Assembly (NCBI RefSeq): GCF_001426245.1
Contig: NZ_LMCM01000001.1
Span: 186,001 to 250,000 of the forward strand
Direction: 5' to 3'
From: Phycicoccus sp. Root101
Lineage (GTDB): Bacteria; Actinomycetota; Actinomycetes; Actinomycetales; Dermatophilaceae
DNA length: 64,000 nucleotides
Shown: piece after piece, positions 27,554-36,700 of the stretch
Numbering within the stretch: the stretch's first letter is position 1
Layout: each line of letters begins with the position of its first letter
Translations under genes and position numbers: made by a program
The notes under the pieces: generated by a model
What the model saw: the letters and a program-made list of their open reading frames with translations, nothing else
What the model was told of the DNA's origin: nothing
Databases searched by the model: none

Positions 27554-29242
27554 ATGGCCTCTCCCCTCGTCGCGTTCGTGACCGCACCCGACGGTCGGGT
27601 GGCGCTCGTCGGCCCCGAGGCCTCGAGCGTGCTGACCGCGGCCGACGCCGCCGCCCGCGCGCAGGAGCTCGTGGCGCAGGGCAGCACGCGGTTCGTCTGG
27701 TGGGCCGCCGCCGTGGACGCCGCGCCCCTGGTGGCGGCCCGCGTGCCCCTCGCCCGCGGCTGGGACGTCGCCGAGGCGCACCGCCTGCTGTTCGGCGGGT
27801 GGGACGCCTCACCGCAGACCGCGTGGGCCGCCGTGCACGGCCTGGATCGCGGCGCCCTCCCCGAGGCCTCGCGGGGCGACCTGTTCGACTTCCACACCGC
27901 CGACGAGTCGCCCACCGACGGGGTCGTGCGCCCCGATGGCTACCTCACCCCCGACGCAGGGACGCCGACGTGGCGGCCGCCGGACCCCGTGCTGCTCGCC
28001 TGGGGCCGGGCCGCGATCGACTGCGCCACCGCCCAGGCCACCGCCCTCGAGTCCGTCGGGCCGCGCAGCGTCGCTGCGGCCCACTCGGAGTCGGCCGCGG
28101 CATACCTCTGCGTGGAGCTGGCCCGCGACGGCCTCCCCATCGACCGCGGTGCCGCCGAGGCGCTGATCGCTGCGAGCGCCGGCCCCCGTCCCACCGACGA
28201 AGGCGACGCACGGCGGATCCGGGCCGAGCGCGACGCAGCGGTGCTCGTGCACACCCCCGGGCGGGAGTCCACCGACCTGCGCAACCCCGTCCAGGTGCGC
28301 GAGCTGCTCGCCTCGGTGGGGGTCGTCGTGCCCAACACCCGCAAGTGGGTGCTCGAGCCGTTCCGCGACACCCACCCGGTCGTGGGCGCGCTGCTGGAGT
28401 GGCGCAAGGCCGAACGCATCGCCACGACGTACGGCCACACCTGGCTCGACACCCACGTCGGGCCCGACGACAGGCTCCGCGGAGGATGGACCGCGTGCGA
28501 CGGCGCGGCCGGGCGGATGACCGCCCAGAACGGCCTGCACAACCTCCCCGCAGCCCTGCGCCCCGCCGTGGCGGCGCGCCCCGGACACGTCTTCGTCCGG
28601 GCCGACCTCGGGCAGATCGAGCCCCGGGTGCTGGCCGTGGTCGCCGGTGACGCGGCGTTCGCCGCCGCGACCCGCGCGGACGACCTCTACGCCCCGGTCG
28701 CCGCCACCCTGGGGGTCGAGCGCCCGGTCGCCAAGATCGCCGTCCTCGCCGCGATGTACGGGCAGCGCAGCGGCGCAGCCGGCGAGGCCCTCAAGGGGCT
28801 CGAGCGCGCCTACCCCGTCGCCATGGGCTACCTCGACGACGCGTATGCCGCCGGGGTGCGTCGCGAACCCCTGCGCACCTTCGGGGGTCGGCTGATCCGC
28901 CTGGACACGGTCCTGGCCGACGTGCCGGTCGAGGGCGCTGCGGCCCACGACGCGGCGCGCGGCCGGTTCGCCCGCAACGCGGTCATCCAGGGCAGTGCGG
29001 CCGAGCTGTTCAAGGCGTGGGCGGCCACGGTCCGTGCGACCACCCGCGACCTCGGTGCGCAGATCGTGCTCTGCCTGCACGACGAGCTGCTCGTCCACGT
29101 GCCGCAGGAGCACGCCGAGGAGGCCAGGGCGCGGGTGGTGACCGCCCTCGACGACAGCGCCCGCCGCTGGACCGGGTCGACCCAGGTGCGGTTCGTCGCC
29201 GACGCCTCGGTGATCCACCGCTGGTCCGAGGCCAAGGACTGA
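27554..29242 (+). CDS. DNA polymerase I-like protein with altered motifs
   Basis: 562 residues. Family-A polymerase fold without a 5' nuclease domain; actinobacterial members are called bifunctional 3'-5' exonuclease/DNA polymerase. Motif A ADLGQIEPRVLAVVAGD has the metal-binding Asp351 but DLGQIEPR instead of DYSQIELR. Motif B keeps Arg390, Lys394 and Tyr402, but the Phe at Lys+4 is Leu398. Motif C LHDELL has Asp510 and Glu511. The N-terminal third lacks the DxE signature of a working 3'-5' exonuclease. It may polymerise poorly or specially. Standalone and divergent from the subtilase. Confidence 0.88.
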   Translation: MASPLVAFVTAPDGRVALVGPEASSVLTAADAAARAQELVAQGSTRFVWWAAAVDAAPLVAARVPLARGWDVAEAHRLLFGGWDASPQTAWAAVHGLDRGALPEASRGDLFDFHTADESPTDGVVRPDGYLTPDAGTPTWRPPDPVLLAWGRAAIDCATAQATALESVGPRSVAAAHSESAAAYLCVELARDGLPIDRGAAEALIAASAGPRPTDEGDARRIRAERDAAVLVHTPGRESTDLRNPVQVRELLASVGVVVPNTRKWVLEPFRDTHPVVGALLEWRKAERIATTYGHTWLDTHVGPDDRLRGGWTACDGAAGRMTAQNGLHNLPAALRPAVAARPGHVFVRADLGQIEPRVLAVVAGDAAFAAATRADDLYAPVAATLGVERPVAKIAVLAAMYGQRSGAAGEALKGLERAYPVAMGYLDDAYAAGVRREPLRTFGGRLIRLDTVLADVPVEGAAAHDAARGRFARNAVIQGSAAELFKAWAATVRATTRDLGAQIVLCLHDELLVHVPQEHAEEARARVVTALDDSARRWTGSTQVRFVADASVIHRWSEAKD

Positions 29243-29313
29243 AGCGTCCGGCCGGTCGAGGCAATCCCTCCGCCGGGCCCTCTGCGGCCCCGGTTGGTGG
29301 TTAGGTGTCCTCC

Positions 29314-30114
29314 ATGGATGGACACGACGTCAAGCGGGCGGCCTCCCAGGCCTCCGACCACCCGGCCCTCGAGGCCGCTGCGCGGGTGGGCTACGCGACG
29401 AGTGGGATGCTGCACCTGCTCATCGGCTGGATCACCCTGCAGATCGCGTTCGGCGGCGGGGGCAAGAACGCCGACCAGAGCGGCGCCCTGTCCTCCCTCG
29501 CCGGCAACGGCGCCGGGAGGGCCGCCCTGTGGATCGGTGTGGTCGGGTTCTTCGGGCTGGCCCTCTGGCAGGTCGCCGACGCCATCGTCGGCCACCCCGG
29601 TGACGACACCGACGCCTGGGGTGGTCGGGCCAAGGCCGGCGGCAAGGCCGTCGTCTACCTCGCCCTCGCGTGGTCGGCGTTCGGGTTCGCCCGTGGCAAG
29701 GAGAGCAGCAGCCGCAAGCAGAGCGTCGACTTCACCGCCAGCCTCCTCGACAAGCCCGGGGGCCGGGTCCTCGTCATCATCATCGGCATCGCCGTCATCG
29801 CCGTCGGCGCCTACCACGTCTACAAGGGCGCGAAGAAGAAGTTCCTCGAGGACCTCGTCGACCACCCCGGTACCTGGGTGACCCGTGCCGGACAGGTCGG
29901 CTACATCGCCAAGGGTGCGGCCCTGGTCATCGTCGGGTTCCTCTTCGCGGCCGCCGGGTTCCACAAGAAGGCCAAGGAGGCCAGCGGTCTCGACGGGGCC
30001 CTGAAGTCGCTGCGGGACGAGGCCTTCGGGACCACCCTGCTGGTCATCATGGCGATCGGGTTCGCCGCCTTCGGTGTCTACAGCTTCGCCCGCGCCAAGC
30101 ACGCCAAGGTCTGA
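29314..30114 (+). CDS. DUF1206 membrane protein
   Basis: 266 residues from the ATG at 29314 (MDGHDVKRAAS); a GTG nine bases upstream is an alternative start. Three repeats of about 85 residues, each with two hydrophobic segments, begin with ARVGYATSGMLHLLIGW, FGGR...KAVVYLALAWSAF and RAGQVGYIAKGAALVIVGFL. This three-fold repeat defines the DUF1206 family, of unknown function. Confidence 0.88.
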   Translation: MDGHDVKRAASQASDHPALEAAARVGYATSGMLHLLIGWITLQIAFGGGGKNADQSGALSSLAGNGAGRAALWIGVVGFFGLALWQVADAIVGHPGDDTDAWGGRAKAGGKAVVYLALAWSAFGFARGKESSSRKQSVDFTASLLDKPGGRVLVIIIGIAVIAVGAYHVYKGAKKKFLEDLVDHPGTWVTRAGQVGYIAKGAALVIVGFLFAAAGFHKKAKEASGLDGALKSLRDEAFGTTLLVIMAIGFAAFGVYSFARAKHAKV

Positions 30115-30180
30115 CGCGCCATACCTCCGCGGTCTCCGACTGCTGCCGGGCACCGCGGGTCAGGAACCCCCCGCACAGAG

Positions 30181-30210
30181 CGAGGCCCCCGGCAGGTGCC
30201 GGGGGCCTCG
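30181..30210. terminator. Bidirectional terminator between convergent genes
   Basis: Perfect 14-bp stem cgaggcccccggca / tgccgggggcctcg with loop gg, between the DUF1206 gene (plus) and the PAC2 gene (minus). Confidence 0.85.
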
Positions 30211-30228
30211 TGCGTCCTGTGCCGCGGG

Positions 30229-31152
30229 TCAGCTCGCGGACGGACCCTCGTCGGAGACGTCGCGCAGGAACTGCTCGAACTCCGCACCGATCTCGTCGGC
30301 CGACGGGAGCTCGCTCACGTCGGTGGCGAGCAGGCTCGGCTTCTGGCGTCCCTCGCTGAAGGTGTCGTACTGGCGCTCCAGCGCCGCGATGACCTGCGAG
30401 ACCTCCTCCGAACCCTCGACCTCACGGGCGATCTCCGCCCGGTTGAGGCCGGCTTGGGCGATGAGGTCGTCGGTCGGCAGGCTGAGGCCCGTCGCCCCGG
30501 TGATGGCATTGAGCGCGGTCACGGCACCATCGGCGAACTCCGCCTGGGCGAGGTAGTGCGGCACGTGGACGGCGAAGCCGATCGCGTCGTGGCCGGACTC
30601 CCCGAGGCGCAGCTCGAGCAGGGAGGACAGGCTGCCCGGGACCTCGATCCGCCCGAAGGGGTTGTCCTGGGCGGGCACGAGCCGCGGGTCGGTGGCGTGC
30701 GACGTCAGCCCGATCGGGCGGGTGTGCGGCACGGCCATCGGGATGCCGTGGGCGGTGACGACCAGGTTGACCCCGAGCAGGACCACGAGCTGGCGCACGG
30801 CCTCGGTGACCCGCTCCCACTGGAAGTCCGGCTCGGGACCGGTGAGCAGCAGGTAGGGGGTGCCGTCGCGGTCGGTGAGCCGGTGCAGGGCCAGGCAGGG
30901 GTCCTCGTAGCTCAGCCACCGGTTGGTGTCGAACACCATGGGAGGACGTCGACTGCGGTAGTCGATCAGCTGGTCGGTGTCGAACGCCGCGACGACGGTG
31001 GACTCGGCGGTCGCGAGCAGGTGGTCGGTCAGCAGCCGCTGGGTGTGTCCGGCGTCCATGAAGCCGCCGAGGGCGACGACCATGACGGAGGCGCGCAGCT
31101 CCTCCGGGTCGGTGTCGGTCTCGAAGTGGTAGAGCTCGGATGGGTTCAGCAC
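30229..31152 (-). CDS. PAC2-family protein
   Basis: 307 residues, GTG start. Matches the PAC2 (proteasome assembly chaperone 2-like) family: VMVVALGGFMDAGHTQRLL near residues 23-41, FDTDQLIDYRSRRPPMVF, LLLTGPEPDFQWERV, and GIPMAVPHTRPIGLTSHAT. Actinobacteria have several such proteins, function unproven. The acidic C-terminus (SADEIGAEFEQFLRD) is typical. Divergent from the TetR gene. Confidence 0.88.
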   Translation of the reverse strand: MLNPSELYHFETDTDPEELRASVMVVALGGFMDAGHTQRLLTDHLLATAESTVVAAFDTDQLIDYRSRRPPMVFDTNRWLSYEDPCLALHRLTDRDGTPYLLLTGPEPDFQWERVTEAVRQLVVLLGVNLVVTAHGIPMAVPHTRPIGLTSHATDPRLVPAQDNPFGRIEVPGSLSSLLELRLGESGHDAIGFAVHVPHYLAQAEFADGAVTALNAITGATGLSLPTDDLIAQAGLNRAEIAREVEGSEEVSQVIAALERQYDTFSEGRQKPSLLATDVSELPSADEIGAEFEQFLRDVSDEGPSAS

Positions 31153-31324
31153 GATGACTCCAGCGGTGGGATCTCGGGTGGTTCGCGATCTGGCGTACGG
31201 CGTTCCTCGTCGTACGACAGTGCCAACGCCTCAGCATGACAGGGGATTCCGGGCAGCGGCCCCGGTGTTCGGCGGAGAAACCATGAGCAGGTTGCGGGAA
31301 TGGATCCCGGCGTTCTACTGTTCG

Positions 31325-31351
31325 GATGAAACGAAACAGTTTCGTATCATC
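31325..31351. promoter_or_regulatory. Palindromic TetR operator upstream of TetR/MFS genes
   Basis: A 27-bp near-perfect palindrome centred on cag. Half-sites read gatgaaacgaaac and gtttcgtatcatc; only one pair in the arms mismatches. It ends 14 bp before the TetR start, immediately before the ribosome-binding site AAGGA, so the regulator would block its own transcription. The length and symmetry suit a TetR dimer. Confidence 0.8.
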
Positions 31352-31365
31352 CAAGGACGGCAGAC

Positions 31366-31995
31366 GTGACCACCACCAGCACGACCCCCACCACCGAGGA
31401 ACCGGCCCGCAGCCGCCCCCGGGTCGAGGGCGAGCGCGAGCGCGAGATCCTCGAGGCGACGCTCGAGGCGCTGGTGGAGCACGGCTACGACCGGCTGAGC
31501 TTCGACGCGGTGGCCGCGACGGCCAAGGCGTCGAAGGCGACGCTCTACCGGCGCTGGCCGACCAAGGTCGACCTCGTCGTCGACGCCATGCAGCTCATGC
31601 TGGGCGTCGAGGCGGACCGCCACCCCGACACCGGCAGCCTCCGCGGTGACCTCATCGCGCAGGCGTGCGCCAAGGGCGGCCTGTCCGACGACCGCCCGAT
31701 CAAGGTCTTCGGGTCGCTGATGAACGCCATGCAGCGCGAGCCCGAGCTCCACGACGCCATCATCACGCGCCTCATCGGGCCGAAGATGGCTGCCGCGGTC
31801 CGACCCTTCCGCGCTGCCCAGCAGCGCGGGGAGATCGGCGACGACGCCGACCTCGACACGTTGGCGCGCCTGCTGCCGGCGATCTCCATCCACGAGGCGA
31901 TGCTGACGGGGTCCCACCCCTCGCAGGACCGGCTCGTCACCCTGGTGGACAGCGTCGTCCTCCCGGCCTGCGCAGCGACGCTGCCGCGCGACTGA
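31366..31995 (+). CDS. TetR-family transcriptional regulator (efflux control)
   Basis: 209 residues, GTG start with AAGGA about 8 nt upstream. N-terminal helix-turn-helix: EILEATLEALVEHGYDRLSFDAVAATAKASKATLYRRWPTK, residues ~27-67. The C-terminal ligand domain is of the TetR_C type with a predicted helical bundle. It is followed by a DHA2 transporter gene and sits beside a palindromic operator, so it probably represses itself and the exporter until a substrate binds. Confidence 0.92.
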   Translation: MTTTSTTPTTEEPARSRPRVEGEREREILEATLEALVEHGYDRLSFDAVAATAKASKATLYRRWPTKVDLVVDAMQLMLGVEADRHPDTGSLRGDLIAQACAKGGLSDDRPIKVFGSLMNAMQREPELHDAIITRLIGPKMAAAVRPFRAAQQRGEIGDDADLDTLARLLPAISIHEAMLTGSHPSQDRLVTLVDSVVLPACAATLPRD

Positions 31996-32095
31996 CCGCA
32001 CCCAGCACCACTCACCACCTCACCCGTACCAGCTCACCCACACGGCTCCCCCGCACTCGGCGGGCGGCACCTCCTCACCACCCAAGGACACACCC

Positions 32096-33646
32096 ATGTC
32101 ATCCACCTCTGCGATCGAGCACGCCTCGACGCCCGAGAGCACGGAGCCGTCGAAGGCTCCGAAGCGGCTCGGACTCGCCCTGACGGTCATCAGCGCCGCC
32201 CAGCTCATGGTCGTCCTCGACGGCACCATCGTGAACATCGCCCTGCCCCACCTTCAGACCGACCTCGGCTTCACGCCGGGCAACCTGTCCTGGGTGGTCA
32301 ACGCCTACACGCTGGCCTTCGGTGGCCTGCTCCTGCTCGGTGGTCGCCTCGGTGACCTGTTCGGCCGGCGCAAGGTCTTCATGACCGGCGTCATCGTCTT
32401 CGCCGTCGCCTCCCTCATCGGAGGCATCGCCCAGACCGAGGCCATCCTGCTCGGCGCGCGCGCCCTCCAGGGTGTCGGTGCGGCGCTCGCCTCCCCCACG
32501 GCGCTGGCCCTCATCACCACGACCTTCCCCGCCGGCCAGGCGCGCAACCGCGCCATGGGCGTGTATGCCGCCATGTCCGGTGCCGGCGCGGCCATCGGCC
32601 TCATCCTCGGTGGCGCGCTCACCGAGGCGTCGTGGCGCTGGACCTTCTTCATCAACGTGCCGATCGGCCTGCTCGTCGTCTTCCTCGCCCCGCGCGTCCT
32701 GCGTGAGTCCGAGCGCGGCCGCGGCAGCCTCGACGTCCCCGGCGGCATCACCGGCACCGCCGGACTGGTCTCGCTCGTCTACGGCCTGACCCACGCCGCC
32801 TCCACCTCGTGGACCGACGGGGTCACGATCGGCACGCTCGTCGCCGGTGTCCTGCTGCTGGCCCTGTTCATGGTCATCGAGGTCCGCTCGGAGCACCCGC
32901 TGCTGCCGATGCGCATCCTCCAGGACCGCACGCGCGGCGTCTCCTTCATCGTCATGCTCGTGGTCGGTGCCGCTATGTTCTCGATGTTCTACTTCCTGGG
33001 CCTCTACATCCAGCAGGTGCTCGGGTACTCCCCGCTCAAGGCCGGCTTCGCGTTCCTGCCGTTCTCGTTCGGCATCGTCATCGCGGCGCAGGTCGCTTCG
33101 GCCCTGATGACCCGCGTCGACCCGCGCTTCATCTCGGGCACCGGTGCGCTGCTCGCCTCTGGCGCGATGTTCGGGTTCTCCCGGCTCGAGGTCGACAGCT
33201 CCTACGCGGGTCACCTGCTGCCGTTCATCATCCTCATGGCGTTCGGCATGGGCCTGGTCTTCGTCCCGATGACCCTCACGGCCGTGGCCGGGGTGGCGCA
33301 GGAGGACTCGGGCGTCGCGTCCGCCGTCCTCAACACGATGCAGCAGGTCGGTGGCTCCCTGGGCCTGGCGACCCTGAGCACCGTCTTCGCCAGCGCGCTC
33401 ACCGACCGCGCCGGTGTGCTCGGCGCCGAGCTGCAGACCAAGGCGGCCGCGGGTGGCATGTCCCCGGACCAGATCGCGCAGGCGAAGGCGTTCATCGGCC
33501 TGCAGGCGCAGACCTACGGCTCGGGCAAGGCCTACCTCGTGGGCGCGACGATGATCCTCGTCGCCGCCGCGATCACGTTCGGGTTCCTCAACGTCAAGCA
33601 CGAGAAGCTGTCGACCGAGGGCCACGAGAACGTGCACCTCGCCTGA
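32096..33646 (+). CDS. MFS multidrug exporter, DHA2 (14-helix) family
   Basis: 516 residues, ATG with AAGGA upstream. Fourteen hydrophobic segments can be counted. Motifs: LDGTIVNIALPHLQTDLGF in helix 1, motif A GGRLGDLFGRRKVF, motif C-like GAGAAIGLILGGALTE, and WRWTFFINVPIG, all typical of the EmrB/QacA (DHA2) group of drug/H+ antiporters. Lies 100 bp after the TetR gene; that spacer is C-rich and shows no structure. Substrate unknown. Confidence 0.92.
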   Translation: MSSTSAIEHASTPESTEPSKAPKRLGLALTVISAAQLMVVLDGTIVNIALPHLQTDLGFTPGNLSWVVNAYTLAFGGLLLLGGRLGDLFGRRKVFMTGVIVFAVASLIGGIAQTEAILLGARALQGVGAALASPTALALITTTFPAGQARNRAMGVYAAMSGAGAAIGLILGGALTEASWRWTFFINVPIGLLVVFLAPRVLRESERGRGSLDVPGGITGTAGLVSLVYGLTHAASTSWTDGVTIGTLVAGVLLLALFMVIEVRSEHPLLPMRILQDRTRGVSFIVMLVVGAAMFSMFYFLGLYIQQVLGYSPLKAGFAFLPFSFGIVIAAQVASALMTRVDPRFISGTGALLASGAMFGFSRLEVDSSYAGHLLPFIILMAFGMGLVFVPMTLTAVAGVAQEDSGVASAVLNTMQQVGGSLGLATLSTVFASALTDRAGVLGAELQTKAAAGGMSPDQIAQAKAFIGLQAQTYGSGKAYLVGATMILVAAAITFGFLNVKHEKLSTEGHENVHLA

Positions 33647-33665
33647 CCCGGCCTGACCACCCTGC

Positions 33666-33711
33666 TCCGGGTGCCCGGGAGTGCGGATCCCCGCACTCCC
33701 GGGCACCCGGA
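33666..33711. terminator. Strong bidirectional terminator (21-bp stem)
   Basis: Perfect inverted repeat with arms 33666-33686 and 33691-33711 and loop atcc. It lies between the exporter (plus) and hrpA (minus), 14-20 bp from either stop. Confidence 0.88.
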
Positions 33712-33725
33712 CGTGGTTGTGGGGG

Positions 33726-36700
33726 TCAGGTGTCGAGCGTCGCGATGGCGGCGCGGATCCGCTTCTCCGACACGGGGTATGCCGTCCCGATCCCGTTCGC
33801 GAACAGGCTCACCCGGAGCTCCTCGACCATCCACCCCACGTCCCGGACGGGCGTCGAGCGGCGGTCCACGGGCGGCAGGGAGTCGAGCAGGTCGGCATAC
33901 GCTATCTCCATGCGGTCCACGACCTCCTGGCTGGCGGCGTCGCGGGCCAGTGCGGCGGGTGACGAGGGGGCCTTCTCGAGCCGCTGGGCCATGGCGCGCA
34001 GGTAGCGGCGCAGGTGCGGCAGGTGCTCCAGTCCCGTGTCGGCGACGAACCCCTTGTAGACGAGGCTGTCGAGCTGCGCGCGGACGTCGGCCACCAGGGC
34101 CGCCGTCGCCGGGGCGGTGAGCCGCTCCAGCGCGGCACGCACCTCACGCGCGGCCCCCAGCACCGGCTCCACCTCGTCGACGACGAGCAGCACGCGCGTC
34201 GCGACGTGGGTGCGCACGGTCGCCAGCACGTCCTCGAACGCCTCGGGGCTCCGCACGCCGGCAGCCGTGCCGGCGCGCTCCGCCACGAGGGCGTCGACGG
34301 CGCACGCGAGGCAGTCCTCGAGCAACGCCGGGACCGAGCCGTGCGGGTTGTCGCCGAGGGTGAGCTTCTGGGAGTTGCTCAGGCGGGCGAGGACGCGCTT
34401 CCACGGAGCGGTGGTGTTGAGCAGCAGCAGCCGGCGCACCCCGAGGGCGGTGGCGGCCTGCGCCTCGCGCTCCCCCGCGAGCACCTGGAGGTCGACGCCC
34501 TCACCGCGGTCGACGAGGGCGGGGTACCCCTGGACGACCTGCCCGCCGGACCGGGTCTCGAAAGTCGTCGGCAGCTCGCCGAAGTCCCACTGCCGCAGCC
34601 CCTTCCGCTCCACCGAGGCACCGGCGCGTGACATCCTGCGCTGGACCTGGCCGGCCAGCTCGTCCTGGAGGGCGGCGAGGTCCTTGCCGCTGCCGAGCAC
34701 CCGGCCGCGGTCGTCCTCGACGCTGAACGTGATGCGCAGGTGGTCGGCGACCCGCTCGACGCCCCAGTCCTCCGGCGGGATCCGGGTGCCGGTCTGGGCG
34801 TGCAGGACCCGGGCCAGCTCCTCGTCGAACCGGCGCCCACCTCCGGGGTGCACAGCGGTCAGGGCGGCCGACGCGTGGTCCGGGGCCGGGACGAAGTGGC
34901 GCCGGGTGGCCTTGGGCAGCGCGCGGATCAGGGCGGTCGCGAGGTCGGTGCGCAACCCCGGCACCTGCCAGTCGAACCCCTCGTCCTGCACCTGGTTGAG
35001 CACCTGGACGGGGATGTGGACCGTGACGCCGTCGGCCGCGGTGCCCGGCTCGAACTGGTAGGTCACGCCGAGCTCGAGGGCACCCTGGCTCCACGTCCTG
35101 GGGTAGTCCTCGGCGGACACCCCGTCCGCCGAGTCGCGGGTGAGGAACTCCTCGGTGAAGGTCAGCAGGTCGGGCGTCTCCTTGCGGGCGTCCTTCCACC
35201 AGCGGTCGAAGTGCCGCTGCGAGACGACCTCGGCCGGCACGCGCTGCTCGTAGAAGGTGACGAGGTCCTCGTCGTCGACGACGATGTCCCGACGGCGCGC
35301 CCGCTCCTCGAGTTCCGAGAGTCGTTTCAGGAGAGCCTCGTTCGCACGGAAGAACGTGTGGTGGGTCTCCCAGTCGCCCTCGACGAGCGCGTGCCGGATG
35401 AACAGCTCGCGCGACTCCTCGGGGTTGATCCGCGCGTAGCTGACCGTGCGGGCGGCGACGAGCGGCACGCCGTACAGAGTGACGCGCTCGGTGGCCTGCG
35501 CCGCTCCCTGCTTGCGGGACCAGCGCGGCTCCGAGTAGCTGCGCTTGACCAGGTGCGGCGCCAGCCGCTCGGCCCACACGGGGTCGATGCGCGCGTTGGT
35601 GCGCGCCCAGAGGCGGGTCGTCTCGACGAGCTCGGCGGACATGACGAACGTCGGCTGCCGCCGGAACAGCGTCGACCCCGGCGAGATGCCGAACCGTGCA
35701 CCGCGGGCGCCGAGGTAGTCGCGCTTGGCCTCGTCCCGGAGCCCGACGTGCGACAGCAGCCCGGCGAGGACGGCCTGGTGGATGACGTCCGGGTTGGCGT
35801 CCTCGCCCTCGGCCGAGGTGGCCTGCCTCGGGTCGATGCCCACGTCCTGGCAGGCCTTGCGGAGCTGGCTGTGCAGGTCCTGCCACTCGCGGACCCGGAG
35901 GTAGTGCAGGAACTCGTTGCGGCACATGCGCCGGAAAGCGCTGTGGCTCAACGCCTTCTGCTGCTCCTTGAGGTAGGCCCACAGCAGCAGGAGCGACATG
36001 AAGTCGGAGTGCTCGTCCTTGAACCTCGCGTGCGACTGGTCTGCCTGGGTCTGCTTGTCGGCCGGGCGTTCGCGCGGGTCCTGCATCGACAGGGCCGCGA
36101 CGATGACGAGCACCTCGCGGGTGCACCCGAGCTTCCCCGCCTCGATGAGCATCCGGCCGAGGCGCGGGTCCACGGGGAGCCGGGCGAGGGAGCGTCCGTA
36201 CGGCGTGAGCTGCCGCCCGCGGCGCCCCTCGTCCTCGGAGTCGAACGCCTGCAGCTCCTCGAGCAGCCGCACGCCGTCGGCGACCTGGCGCGGGTCGGGC
36301 GCGTCGACGAACGGGAACCGGCCGACGTCCCCGAGGCCGAGCGAGGTCATCTGGAGGATGACGGACGCCAGGCTGGTGCGCTGGATCTCGGGCTCGGTGA
36401 ACTCGGGGCGACTGTCGTAGTCCTCCTCCGAGTAAAGCCTGATGCAGATGCCGTCGGCCACGCGCCCGCACCGGCCCGAGCGCTGGTTGGCGCTGGCCTG
36501 CGAGATCGGCTCGATCGGCAGCCGCTGCACCTTGGTGCGCTGGCTGTACCGGGAGATGCGCGCGGTTCCCGCGTCCACGACATACCGGATGCCGGGCACC
36601 GTCAGGGACGTCTCGGCGACGTTCGTGGCCAGCACGATCCGTCGTCCGCTGGCCCGACCGAAGACCTTGTGCTGCTCCGCGGCGGAGAGACGGGCGTAGA

